64,000 nucleotides of DNA. Origin: Hyphomicrobiales bacterium. GTDB lineage: Bacteria; Pseudomonadota; Alphaproteobacteria; Rhizobiales; Devosiaceae. The notes under the pieces are model-generated. The model saw only the letters and a program-made list of their open reading frames with translations. It had not been told where the DNA came from and made no database searches. Numbering within the stretch: the stretch's first letter is position 1; the number at the start of each line of letters is the position of its first letter. Below, one piece after another: positions 37,714 through 44,874 of the stretch. The DNA lies in NCBI GenBank assembly GCA_004144345.1, contig SEEL01000015.1, forward strand, positions 1 to 64,000, in the 5' to 3' direction. The translations under genes were made by a program, and so were the position numbers.

Positions 37714-38798
37714 CGCGAGGCCTCCGCTTCGAGCCGGTCGGTCCATAGGGCGCAGCCCGAGGCGGCGACGGGCTCGACCGCGCCGAGCCGGTCGAGCAGC
37801 CGGTCATACTCGCCACCCGAAGCGAGGATGGCGCCGCGCTCGCTGGTCATCTCGAAGACGACGCCGGTGTAATAGTCGAGGCGCGGCGAGAAGCTCGCAT
37901 CGAAGATCACGTCGGCCTTGGGCGACAAGGCCTGCAGCGCGGCTGCATGATTGCGCACGGTCTGCAGCGGCCCCTCGATGTTGAGGCCGGCGCGCTGCGT
38001 CATGAGCCGGATCTTGTCGAGCGCCCGGGTCGGCGTATCGATGATCGAGAGGTACTCGACCAGCAGCTGCACCATCTCCTCGGGGATGGGCGACGCGTCG
38101 AGCGCCTGCTTTTCGAGATAGCGGTCGGCGATCTCTTCGGGCTGGCGCGAGCCGACGAGGCTCAGGCCGGCGGCAAGCATGTTGTCGGTGACGATCTCGA
38201 TGATGGTTTCGCGCGCATCGGGCGCCGTGCCGGCGATGGTATCGCGCGGTGCGGTGAGCCGGTCGAGCAGGCGGCGCATCGAGGTCGGGTGGCCGAAGCG
38301 GTGGCGGATGCGCTGCTGCCATTGCGGCGCGATGCCCATGGCGCCGAGGAAGGCTTCGAACAGACCGACGCCGCCGATGCGCACATTGGGCTCGGTGATG
38401 TCGTAGATGGCCAGCGCCCAGCGCGCGAAGGTCAGCACCTGGTCGAGCGCCGCATCGGGATCGGCCTGGCCGAGCAGTTCGAGGCCGGCCTGGTCGTATT
38501 CGACTGGAGTGCCGTTCTCCTGGCGGAAGATCGGGCCAAGATAGGTGTAGGCGCCAGGAACGCCGATCATGCCGTCATCGAGATAGGATTTGGCGATGGG
38601 CAGCGTGAAATCGGGGCGCAGGCAATAGTCGACGCCATTGTTGGCCGTGGTCAGCAGGAGCTGGCGGCCGAACTCTTCGCCGGCAAGATCGAGATAGGGA
38701 CTGGCGGGCAGCAGCAAGGGCGGCGCGACACGCGTTACCGTCCTCGACTCAACGAGGCGGATCATGGCCGCGCGGCGTTCCCCCGGAGTCTTTGCCAT
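37710..38798 (-). CDS. hisZ: ATP phosphoribosyltransferase regulatory subunit
   Basis: A 362-residue histidyl-tRNA-synthetase-like protein that forms the octameric enzyme with short HisG and confers histidine feedback. Class II core motifs remain (LRPDFTLPIAKSY, YLGPIFRQE, EYDQAGLELLG, and SPRLDYYTGVVFE), while tRNA-binding parts are absent. ATG 38798 shares one base with the hisS stop (TGATG), so the operon is hisS-hisZ-hisG with coupled translation. Confidence 0.94.
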   Translation of the reverse strand: MAKTPGERRAAMIRLVESRTVTRVAPPLLLPASPYLDLAGEEFGRQLLLTTANNGVDYCLRPDFTLPIAKSYLDDGMIGVPGAYTYLGPIFRQENGTPVEYDQAGLELLGQADPDAALDQVLTFARWALAIYDITEPNVRIGGVGLFEAFLGAMGIAPQWQQRIRHRFGHPTSMRRLLDRLTAPRDTIAGTAPDARETIIEIVTDNMLAAGLSLVGSRQPEEIADRYLEKQALDASPIPEEMVQLLVEYLSIIDTPTRALDKIRLMTQRAGLNIEGPLQTVRNHAAALQALSPKADVIFDASFSPRLDYYTGVVFEMTSERGAILASGGEYDRLLDRLGAVEPVAASGCALWTDRLEAEASR

Positions 38799-40315
38799 CA
38801 GGCCCCTGCCCGCATGCGTGCGATCGAGGGGATTTTGCTGAGCTCCGCCACGAGGTCGGCGCGGTCCGCCGTCCACTGGCCGACCTTGGCCGCCTTGTAT
38901 TCGGCATTGTCCTTGATCGCCTTGGCCGCTTCGGCGCCGGCGACCAGATCCTTGATGGTGACCTTGCCTTCGGCGCGCTCATTGGAGCCGACGATCACCG
39001 CCGCCGCCGCATTGCGCCGGTCGGCATATTTCATCTGCGCATTCATGCCGGACGAGCCGAGATACATCTCGGCACGGATGCCGGCGTTGCGCAGTTCGCT
39101 GGTCATCTTCTGATAGTCGGCGATCGCTTCGGCATCGCGGTCGAGCACGAGGATCACCACCGGACCAGAGGACTGGCCGGCGTCGAGGAGGCCGGTCATC
39201 TTCAGCGCATTGGCAAGACGCGACACGCCGATCGAAAAGCCCGTTGCGGGAACCGGCTCGGAACGGAAGCGCGACACGAGCCCGTCATAACGGCCACCAC
39301 CGCCGACCGAGCCGAACACCACCGGCTGGCCCTTCTCGTTGGGCACCTGGAACGTCAGTTCAATCTCAAACACCGGACCGGTGTAGTATTCCAGGCCGCG
39401 CACGACGGAGGCATCCACAATAATCCGGTCGGTCATATAGCCGCTTGCATCGAACATTCTGGCCATTGCCGAGAGCTCACCGAGCCCCTCAAGGAAGGTA
39501 GAGTTCAGTGCGAACTCGCTTTCCCTCCACCAATCGGTTGTATCGGAATTTTCGCCATAACCGAGCGTTGGCCGAATGAACTCCTTGGCGTTTATCAGGT
39601 CAGCAATGGCACCAACTTGCCTCTCGCTTAGTCCTGCACCCTTCGTGAAATCTCCGCTTTCGTCCTTGCGACCCACGCCGAGCAAGAGTTCGACACCCTC
39701 GATCCCAAACTTGTCGAGTTTGTCGATAGCTCGGAGGACGGCTAGCTTTTGCGCCTCGTCGACGACGCCAACGCTTTGTAGAACCCCGTCGAGCACCTTG
39801 CGGTTGTTGACCTTGACCACATACTTCCCGGCGAGGCCGAGGGCATCCATGGTGTCGGCCATCATCATGCACATTTCGGCGTCCGCTTCGGGACCCGCGG
39901 CGCCGACCGTGTCGGCGTCGAACTGCATGAACTGGCGGAAGCGGCCGGGACCGGGCTTTTCGTTCCGGAACACATAGCCGGCGCGATAGGAGCGGAACGG
40001 CTTGGGCAGCTTGTCGAAATTCTGCGCGAAATAGCGGGCGAGCGGCGCGGTTAGGTCGTAGCGCAGGCTCATCCACTGCTCATCATCGTCCTGCAGCGAG
40101 AACACGCCGGCATTGGGCCGGTCGGTATCGGGCAGGAATTTGCCGAGGGTGTCGGTGTATTCGAACAGCGGCGTTTCGACGGGGTCGAAGCCGTAGCGCT
40201 CATAGACCTGCTTGATCGTCGCGATCATCCGATCGACGGCGGCAATATCGCCCGGCACGCGGTCTTCAAAACCACGGGGCAGTCGCGCGTCGATCAGCGA
40301 ATTCCGGTCGGTCAT
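38798..40315 (-). CDS. hisS: Histidine-tRNA ligase
   Basis: A 505-residue class II synthetase, longer than the usual 420-430 residues, as in the alphaproteobacterial type. Motif 2 ([27 protein letters not shown]), the HisA block [12 protein letters not shown] and motif 3 ([11 protein letters not shown]) are intact. ATG 40315 begins the family N-terminus. The middle of the gene (about 39400-39800), coding the insertion domain, has conspicuously lower GC and rarer codons. The tRNA-His gene of this window has the matching unusual A73/U72 acceptor end. Confidence 0.96.
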   Translation of the reverse strand: MTDRNSLIDARLPRGFEDRVPGDIAAVDRMIATIKQVYERYGFDPVETPLFEYTDTLGKFLPDTDRPNAGVFSLQDDDEQWMSLRYDLTAPLARYFAQNFDKLPKPFRSYRAGYVFRNEKPGPGRFRQFMQFDADTVGAAGPEADAEMCMMMADTMDALGLAGKYVVKVNNRKVLDGVLQSVGVVDEAQKLAVLRAIDKLDKFGIEGVELLLGVGRKDESGDFTKGAGLSERQVGAIADLINAKEFIRPTLGYGENSDTTDWWRESEFALNSTFLEGLGELSAMARMFDASGYMTDRIIVDASVVRGLEYYTGPVFEIELTFQVPNEKGQPVVFGSVGGGGRYDGLVSRFRSEPVPATGFSIGVSRLANALKMTGLLDAGQSSGPVVILVLDRDAEAIADYQKMTSELRNAGIRAEMYLGSSGMNAQMKYADRRNAAAAVIVGSNERAEGKVTIKDLVAGAEAAKAIKDNAEYKAAKVGQWTADRADLVAELSKIPSIARMRAGA

Positions 40316-40770
40316 TGTGCGGGGTCCCAAACGCGTGCCGTTCCTAACGGAATCGGCTTTTGCAAACAAGTTGAACGGCTTCAAATGGCTGGCAGCGATG
40401 TGTGTCGTTCCAGTCACAAAGCAGTAGGTGCGACAGCCTGACGCAGATTCAGCTTGCGAAGCAGCGAGTCGTGAACTATCAGCCCCAACGTCGCAACACA
40501 AACCCACGAAGGGGGGGAGCAATATGACTAATCTCATCAGCGCTTTTGCCCGTGGCTGTGTCGCGCCTTGGGGAATGCTCCGAGCCTGACGGCTCCAGCC
40601 CGGTCCGTCCGCGGACCTTCCACCCCGTTTCTCTCCAGCCATCGCTAACGCCATCGCCGGTCCGATTCCGTCCTGAGTCTCACTGACTCTGGCGTTCGTG
40701 CCGGTTCCGCATAGCAACCGAACCAACTCCAGCTCAGGGAGCCGGCGCGCAAGGCGTCCGGCATGAACAA
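40316..40770. other. Structured non-coding spacer upstream of hisS
   Basis: No long ORF is found in 455 nt. On the plus strand a GGGGGGGAG ribosome-binding site precedes a 21-codon ORF (40524-40589). Beyond it lie a GAGCC/GGCTC hairpin around its stop and a GGTCCG/CGGACC hairpin nearby. The minus-strand side must hold the hisS promoter. A regulatory RNA or leader for the small protein at 40771 is possible. Confidence 0.4.
40524..40589 (+). CDS. Possible 21-residue leader peptide
   Basis: ATG 40524 follows a very strong GGGGGGGAGC site by 3-7 nt and opens a 21-codon frame ([21 protein letters not shown]) ending in TGA. Its stop lies in a small GAGCC/GGCTC hairpin. There is no amino-acid run typical of attenuator peptides. 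It may be a short protein, a leader for the downstream 66-residue gene, or chance. Confidence 0.35.
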   Translation: MTNLISAFARGCVAPWGMLRA

Positions 40771-40971
40771 ATGTCTTTGATGAACACCTCGTCCAGCCTC
40801 GTTCCGTCCATCGAACGCCGGGACCGCACCATCGTCGGCCGGCTGGTTTCAGCCATCCTTTCGCAATGGCCCGAAAGGACGCGGGGCTCACCGCCCCTGC
40901 CGAGTTATCTGCGACGCGACGTCGGCCTCGAGCCGCTCGAGCCGAGCCGGAAATACTGGGACCACCAGTAA
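40771..40971 (+). CDS. Small DUF1127/YjiS-like protein
   Basis: A 66-residue basic protein. The C-terminal [21 protein letters not shown] resembles the end of DUF1127 proteins (...LRDIGL...). The N-terminal part is Ser/Arg rich. ATG 40780 within the same frame is an alternative start; neither has a strong ribosome-binding site. A GC hairpin with trailing T-rich sequence follows at 40986. It may belong with the other two DUF1127 genes in this window as targets of the LsrB/VtlR-like regulator; that is inference. Confidence 0.6.
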   Translation: MSLMNTSSSLVPSIERRDRTIVGRLVSAILSQWPERTRGSPPLPSYLRRDVGLEPLEPSRKYWDHQ

Positions 40972-40980
40972 TCCGAACGA

Positions 40981-41565
40981 TCAGGCGGGCCGCTTCAGGG
41001 CGGCCCGTTCTGTTTCGCAGGGACCGCGGCAGTCGCAATGGCTGTAATGGTCGTTGACCAGCCCCATCGCCTGCATGAAGGCGTAGCAGGTCGTCGGGCC
41101 GACAAAGCTGAAGCCCCGCTTGCGCAGATCCTTGCTCAGCGCCGCCGACGCCTCGGTCTGCGCCGGCAGCATGGTGCCGGTGGTAGGCGCGCGGACCGGC
41201 CTGGGCTCGAATGTCCAGATATAGGCGGCGAGGCTGCCGAACTCCGCCTGGATCTCGAGCGCCCGCTTGGCATTGTTGATGGTGGATTCGATCTTGCCAC
41301 GGTGGCGCACGATGCCGGCGTCCTGCAGCAGGCGCTCGACATCGTCGCCGCTCATCCTTGCGACCTTCCTGATGTCGAAATTCTTGAACTGCTTGCGGAA
41401 CTGCGGGCGCTTCTTGAGGATGGTCAGCCAGCTGAGGCCGGACTGGAAGCCTTCGAGGCAGAGCTTCTCGTAGAGCCGGTTGTCATCGGTGACGGGCCGG
41501 CCCCACTCCTCGTCATGGTAGCGCACATTTTCGGCGTCGGTGCCCGCCCAAGAGCAGCGTTCCAT
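40981..41565 (-). CDS. tag: DNA-3-methyladenine glycosylase I
   Basis: A 194-residue base-excision enzyme removing 3-methyladenine. The N-terminal MERCSW and YHDEEWG and C-terminal NDHYSHCDC supply the Cys-His-His-Cys zinc site that defines Tag. [26 protein letters not shown] is the canonical core. The end of the gene overlaps a hairpin that probably terminates the plus-strand small gene. Confidence 0.96.
   Translation of the reverse strand: MERCSWAGTDAENVRYHDEEWGRPVTDDNRLYEKLCLEGFQSGLSWLTILKKRPQFRKQFKNFDIRKVARMSGDDVERLLQDAGIVRHRGKIESTINNAKRALEIQAEFGSLAAYIWTFEPRPVRAPTTGTMLPAQTEASAALSKDLRKRGFSFVGPTTCYAFMQAMGLVNDHYSHCDCRGPCETERAALKRPA
40986..41014 (+). terminator. Hairpin terminator of the small plus-strand gene
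   Basis: CGGGCCGC and GCGGCCCG form an 8-bp stem around a 6-nt loop, followed by TTCTGTTT. It begins 15 nt after the stop of the 66-residue gene and overlaps the 3' end of tag on the other strand. Confidence 0.65.
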
Positions 41566-41691
41566 TCCTTAACCCTCCGGAAACCATGAGCGACCGCAAA
41601 GGCTTAACCATGCCGCTTCACCGCACATTTGCTGTTCTGCGGCACGATTGGGTAAGCCTACCGATCAGTAACTCGCAACCGGGACATTGTC

Positions 41692-42306
41692 ATGCCGCGT
41701 TGGATGAAGGCCGCGTTCCTGGCCACCAGTTTCGCTCTCGTTTCGCTCAGCCCATCGCTTGCAGCGAGCAATTTCTTCGGGCCGCCGCCGGGCATCACGC
41801 TGGTCAACGGCTCGCCGAACAATTTCCTGCAGCTGCGCTCCAGCGGCAAGAAGATCCGGCTCGACGCCAAATATATGCGGCAGGTGGTGCCCTATCGCAC
41901 CGAGCTGGCGGTGGGCACGGTCGTCGTCAACACCGGCGAGAAATTCCTTTACCTCGTGCTCGGCAAGGGCAAGGCGCTGCGCTACGGCATCGGCACGGCC
42001 AAGGATGGCTTCGAGTGGAGCGGCACGCACAAGATCACGCGCAAGGCCGAGTGGCCGGGTTGGACGCCGCCGGCCGAAATGAAGAAGCGCCGCCCGGATT
42101 TACCAGACTATATGGCCGGCGGACCAAATAACCCGCTCGGGGCCCGCGCGCTTTACATCGGCTCTACGCTGTACCGCATCCACGGCACCAATGAACCCTG
42201 GACAATCGGCGGCGATGTGTCGTCCGGATGCATCCGAATGGTCAATGACGACGTTGTAGACCTTTATGCGCGTGTGAAAATTGGCGCGAAGGTGATTGTT
42301 CTTTAG
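41692..42306 (+). CDS. L,D-transpeptidase (YkuD/ErfK family)
   Basis: A 204-residue exported protein. A signal peptide ending near Ala25 precedes a YkuD catalytic domain with His164 (YRIHGTN) and the nucleophile Cys180 in SSGCIRM. It should form 3-3 cross-links in peptidoglycan or attach proteins to it, as is abundant in Rhizobiales. The KITRKAEWPGWTPP block is common to the alphaproteobacterial group. It is followed by a TadG-like gene after 49 nt containing a hairpin. Confidence 0.93.
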   Translation: MPRWMKAAFLATSFALVSLSPSLAASNFFGPPPGITLVNGSPNNFLQLRSSGKKIRLDAKYMRQVVPYRTELAVGTVVVNTGEKFLYLVLGKGKALRYGIGTAKDGFEWSGTHKITRKAEWPGWTPPAEMKKRRPDLPDYMAGGPNNPLGARALYIGSTLYRIHGTNEPWTIGGDVSSGCIRMVNDDVVDLYARVKIGAKVIVL

Positions 42307-42321
42307 TTAGGAATTTCCGGC

Positions 42322-42348
42322 ATTCTGGGAGCCTCAAACTCCCGGAAT
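42322..42348 (+). promoter_or_regulatory. Hairpin overlapping the ribosome-binding region of the TadG-like gene
   Basis: ATTCTGGGAG and CTCCCGGAAT pair over 10 bp (one G-U) around a 7-nt loop. The 3' arm ends 7 nt before the ATG at 42356 and contains the only purine-rich stretch (GGAA) near the start. It may control initiation or act as a weak terminator of the upstream gene. Confidence 0.45.
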
Positions 42349-42355
42349 CTCGGTC

Positions 42356-44221
42356 ATGCAGCGTCTCGCCAAACTGATTTCGCGCTTCCGCAGGGACGAG
42401 CGCGGTGTGTTTCTGCCGATCTTTGCGGTGCTTGCGATCGTGCTGATCGCGACCTCCGGGGCGGTGGTCGATTTCACCATGACGCAGCAGGCGCGGACCA
42501 AGGCGCAGACGGCGCTCGACGCCGCGGCGCTGGCGCTGCAGGGCGAAATGGGCAAGACCGGCATCACGGCCGACATCCTCAAGGCCCGCGCCCAGGCGAT
42601 CCTGACGCAACAGCTCGACGACGATACGATCGAAGCGACCGTCCTGTCGGCGACGCCCGATCTTGTCGCCGACAAGCTTGATCTGCGCGCTTCGATCGTC
42701 GTGCCAACCTATTTCGTGCAACTGGTCGGCATCGAGACGATCAGCGCTAACCTCCAGTCCGAAGTCACGCGCTCGTCGAACAATCTCGAAGTGTCGCTGG
42801 CGCTCGACATCACCGGCTCGATGGGTGGCAACAAGATCACCTCGCTGATCTCCGCCACCAACACGCTGATCGACCTGCTGGTGAAGGATCAGCAGACGCC
42901 GACCTACAGCAAGATGGCGATCGTCCCGTGGGCCTCGGGCGCCAACCTCGGTACCTATGCCGACGCCATCCGTGGCGCGCCGACCGAGGGCGTCAACATC
43001 TCCGCCATCACCTTCACCAATCTGACCAAGAACATCGAGTCGATCACTCGAAACAACCCCGGCGTCATCAAGGCGAAGACCGATGTTACTGGCCTCGCCA
43101 ATGGCGACACGGTCCGCATCAACGGCGTCGGCGGCATGACGCAGATCAACGGCAAGATCGGCATCATCACCAATCTCAACACATCAACGCGTACGTTCAA
43201 CCTGGAGGTGAGCGGCACGAACCTCTGCACCACCAGCGGTTGCGGCTATTCCTCAGCCAACAGCAACTCCGGCACGATCCAGAAGTGCATTCTAACGACC
43301 TGCGAAGAGGTGGTTACGACCGCGTCGGCGCATGGCCTCGATACCGGTGACATGCCCTATCTGGACAACTTCATCGCCGGCATGAGCAACGTCAAGAACA
43401 AGGTCTGGACGATCACCAAGCTGACGAACACGACCTATTCGCTGAACGGGTCGAGCCCCGCGAACGGTATCCGTACGTCGGGCGGCATGTCGTACTGCAC
43501 GGAGTATGGCTGCCGGTACTATCGCTTTATGAATGCCAATGGCACCTACGCCGCGCCGCCGTTCCAGATCAACAACTGTACCGCCGAGCGCCTGAGCGAA
43601 ACCTACACGGATGCGGCGCCCTCGACGGCGCTGTTCATGAAGACCTACCGCCCGAGCGGCGCGAACTGCGTCACGCCGACCATCATGCCGCTCACCAGCG
43701 ACAAGGTGGCGCTCCACGCGCTCGCCAATTCGCTGCCGGCTAACGCCTCGACGTCCGGCCATCTCGGCCTCGCCTGGGGCTGGTACATGATCTCGCCGAA
43801 CTTCGCCTACATCTGGCCCGAAGGCAGCAAGCCGGACTCCTATGGCAAATCCAAGCTGGTGAAGGCCGTAGTGTTCATGACCGACGGCGAGTTCAACACC
43901 CCCTATTGCGAGGGCGTGATGGCCAAGGACACCGGCTCAAGCGCCAATGTCGGCAATAATGACCGGAGCAATTGCGACGCGCCGATGGGCACGTCCAAAT
44001 CGCAGGCGGAGACGCTGTGCAATTCGGTCAAGAACCCGGACAACAAGGTGCTGCTCTATACGGTCGGCTTCGACCTCGCGAACAACGCCGCCGCGCTGAC
44101 CATGCTGCGCAACTGCGCCACCTCGGTCGACCATTTCTACCGCGCGGACACGGGCGCCGATCTTGCCACCGCGTTCCGTTCGATCGCGCAAAGTCTGTCG
44201 GAGTTGCGCCTCTCCAAATAG
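42356..44221 (+). CDS. TadG-like pilus-assembly protein with VWA domain and two E1-FCCH-like insertions
   Basis: A 621-residue protein. The N-terminus has the TadE/TadG arrangement: basic DERG, then a hydrophobic helix (about 18-40) and an Ala-rich amphipathic helix. A von Willebrand A domain starts with the MIDAS sequence DITGS (151-155) and resumes with FMTDGEFNTPYC near 510. Between them lie two beta-rich modules, about 235-286 (GLANGDTVRINGVGGMTQINGK) and 318-372 (AHGLDTGDMPYLDNFIAGMSNVKNK), which follow the E1-FCCH pattern seen in phage and secreted proteins. It is probably envelope-anchored; no other tad gene is nearby. Confidence 0.8.
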   Translation: MQRLAKLISRFRRDERGVFLPIFAVLAIVLIATSGAVVDFTMTQQARTKAQTALDAAALALQGEMGKTGITADILKARAQAILTQQLDDDTIEATVLSATPDLVADKLDLRASIVVPTYFVQLVGIETISANLQSEVTRSSNNLEVSLALDITGSMGGNKITSLISATNTLIDLLVKDQQTPTYSKMAIVPWASGANLGTYADAIRGAPTEGVNISAITFTNLTKNIESITRNNPGVIKAKTDVTGLANGDTVRINGVGGMTQINGKIGIITNLNTSTRTFNLEVSGTNLCTTSGCGYSSANSNSGTIQKCILTTCEEVVTTASAHGLDTGDMPYLDNFIAGMSNVKNKVWTITKLTNTTYSLNGSSPANGIRTSGGMSYCTEYGCRYYRFMNANGTYAAPPFQINNCTAERLSETYTDAAPSTALFMKTYRPSGANCVTPTIMPLTSDKVALHALANSLPANASTSGHLGLAWGWYMISPNFAYIWPEGSKPDSYGKSKLVKAVVFMTDGEFNTPYCEGVMAKDTGSSANVGNNDRSNCDAPMGTSKSQAETLCNSVKNPDNKVLLYTVGFDLANNAAALTMLRNCATSVDHFYRADTGADLATAFRSIAQSLSELRLSK

Positions 44222-44292
44222 CGGCTGCCGGGCAACCCGGCCGCCGGCTTGCGCGTTAATCGGGTGATTGCCCCCTTTTGTGCGAGCCCAAC

Positions 44293-44547
44293 ATGCACGA
44301 CGCCCTTGCCTATCTCTGGCGCCACCCGCGGCGCACCGGCTTCATCGCGCTCAACCTCATTGTGCTGGCGGCCTTTGTCGGCTGGGGCGTGTTCACGGCG
44401 AACATGACCAATGAAGGCCTGGGCGGGGTGCCGAATCTGATGCTGGGCTACACGGGCCTGGCGCTGCTCACCGTGCTGTGGCTGGCGGCCTGGATTGCCT
44501 GGGGCTGGCTGGTGGCGAGCCGGCAGATGCGCCGCAAATCCGGTTGA
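44293..44547 (+). CDS. Small two-helix membrane protein
   Basis: An 84-residue protein with two hydrophobic segments (about 15-36 and 47-74) and a basic tail RQMRRKSG. The N-terminal YLWRHPRRTGFIALNLI suggests an inside-facing start. ATG 44293 has no strong ribosome-binding site; TTG 44278 is in frame. No family is recognised. It lies between the TadG-like gene and tRNA-His. Confidence 0.6.
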   Translation: MHDALAYLWRHPRRTGFIALNLIVLAAFVGWGVFTANMTNEGLGGVPNLMLGYTGLALLTVLWLAAWIAWGWLVASRQMRRKSG

Positions 44548-44581
44548 TTTGCGCAGCAAGTCGCTGAATCTGCAAGAGAAA

Positions 44582-44658
44582 TGGTACCGCCTTCCCGGTT
44601 CGAACGGGAGACCCCTAGATCCACAATCTAGTGCTCTAACCAGCTGAGCTAAGGCGGC
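44582..44658 (-). tRNA. tRNA-His (GTG anticodon)
   Basis: A full cloverleaf is present on the minus strand: acceptor GCCGCCT/AGGCGGT, D arm with AGCTCAGCTGGTTAGAGC, anticodon stem CTAGA/TCTAG around TTGTGGA (anticodon GTG), T arm TCCCG-TTCGAAC-CGGGA and encoded CCA. The discriminator is A73 and position 72 is U opposite G1. That is the alphaproteobacterial form lacking a G-1:C73 pair. The base before G1 in the DNA is G, but it could only face A73. Confidence 0.96.
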
Positions 44659-44874
44659 CCAAGTGCGGGCGGACATATAAGTCGGCACGCCGGGGCTGGC
44701 AAGGCTGGATTTGGCATCCCTCACCGCGCGCCATCACACGACTTAACCATCCGACCGAATGATCCGGCTGGAAGGCCCAGCAAATCTGGACCGGTCAGGG
44801 GCGGGGCTATAATTAGGACAAGATTAAGTCTTGGGTGCGGATTGTGCCATTCCGGCACATCCGATGGGGTTTGT

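Noticed and set aside
44582..44658. Integration site of a mobile element at tRNA-His
   Set aside because: No integrase gene, no repeated 3' end of the tRNA in the window, and flanking genes look ordinary.
44842..44874. TTG 44842 as start of the kinase-like protein
   Set aside because: No ribosome-binding site precedes it, whereas GGGG lies 5 nt before GTG 44875.
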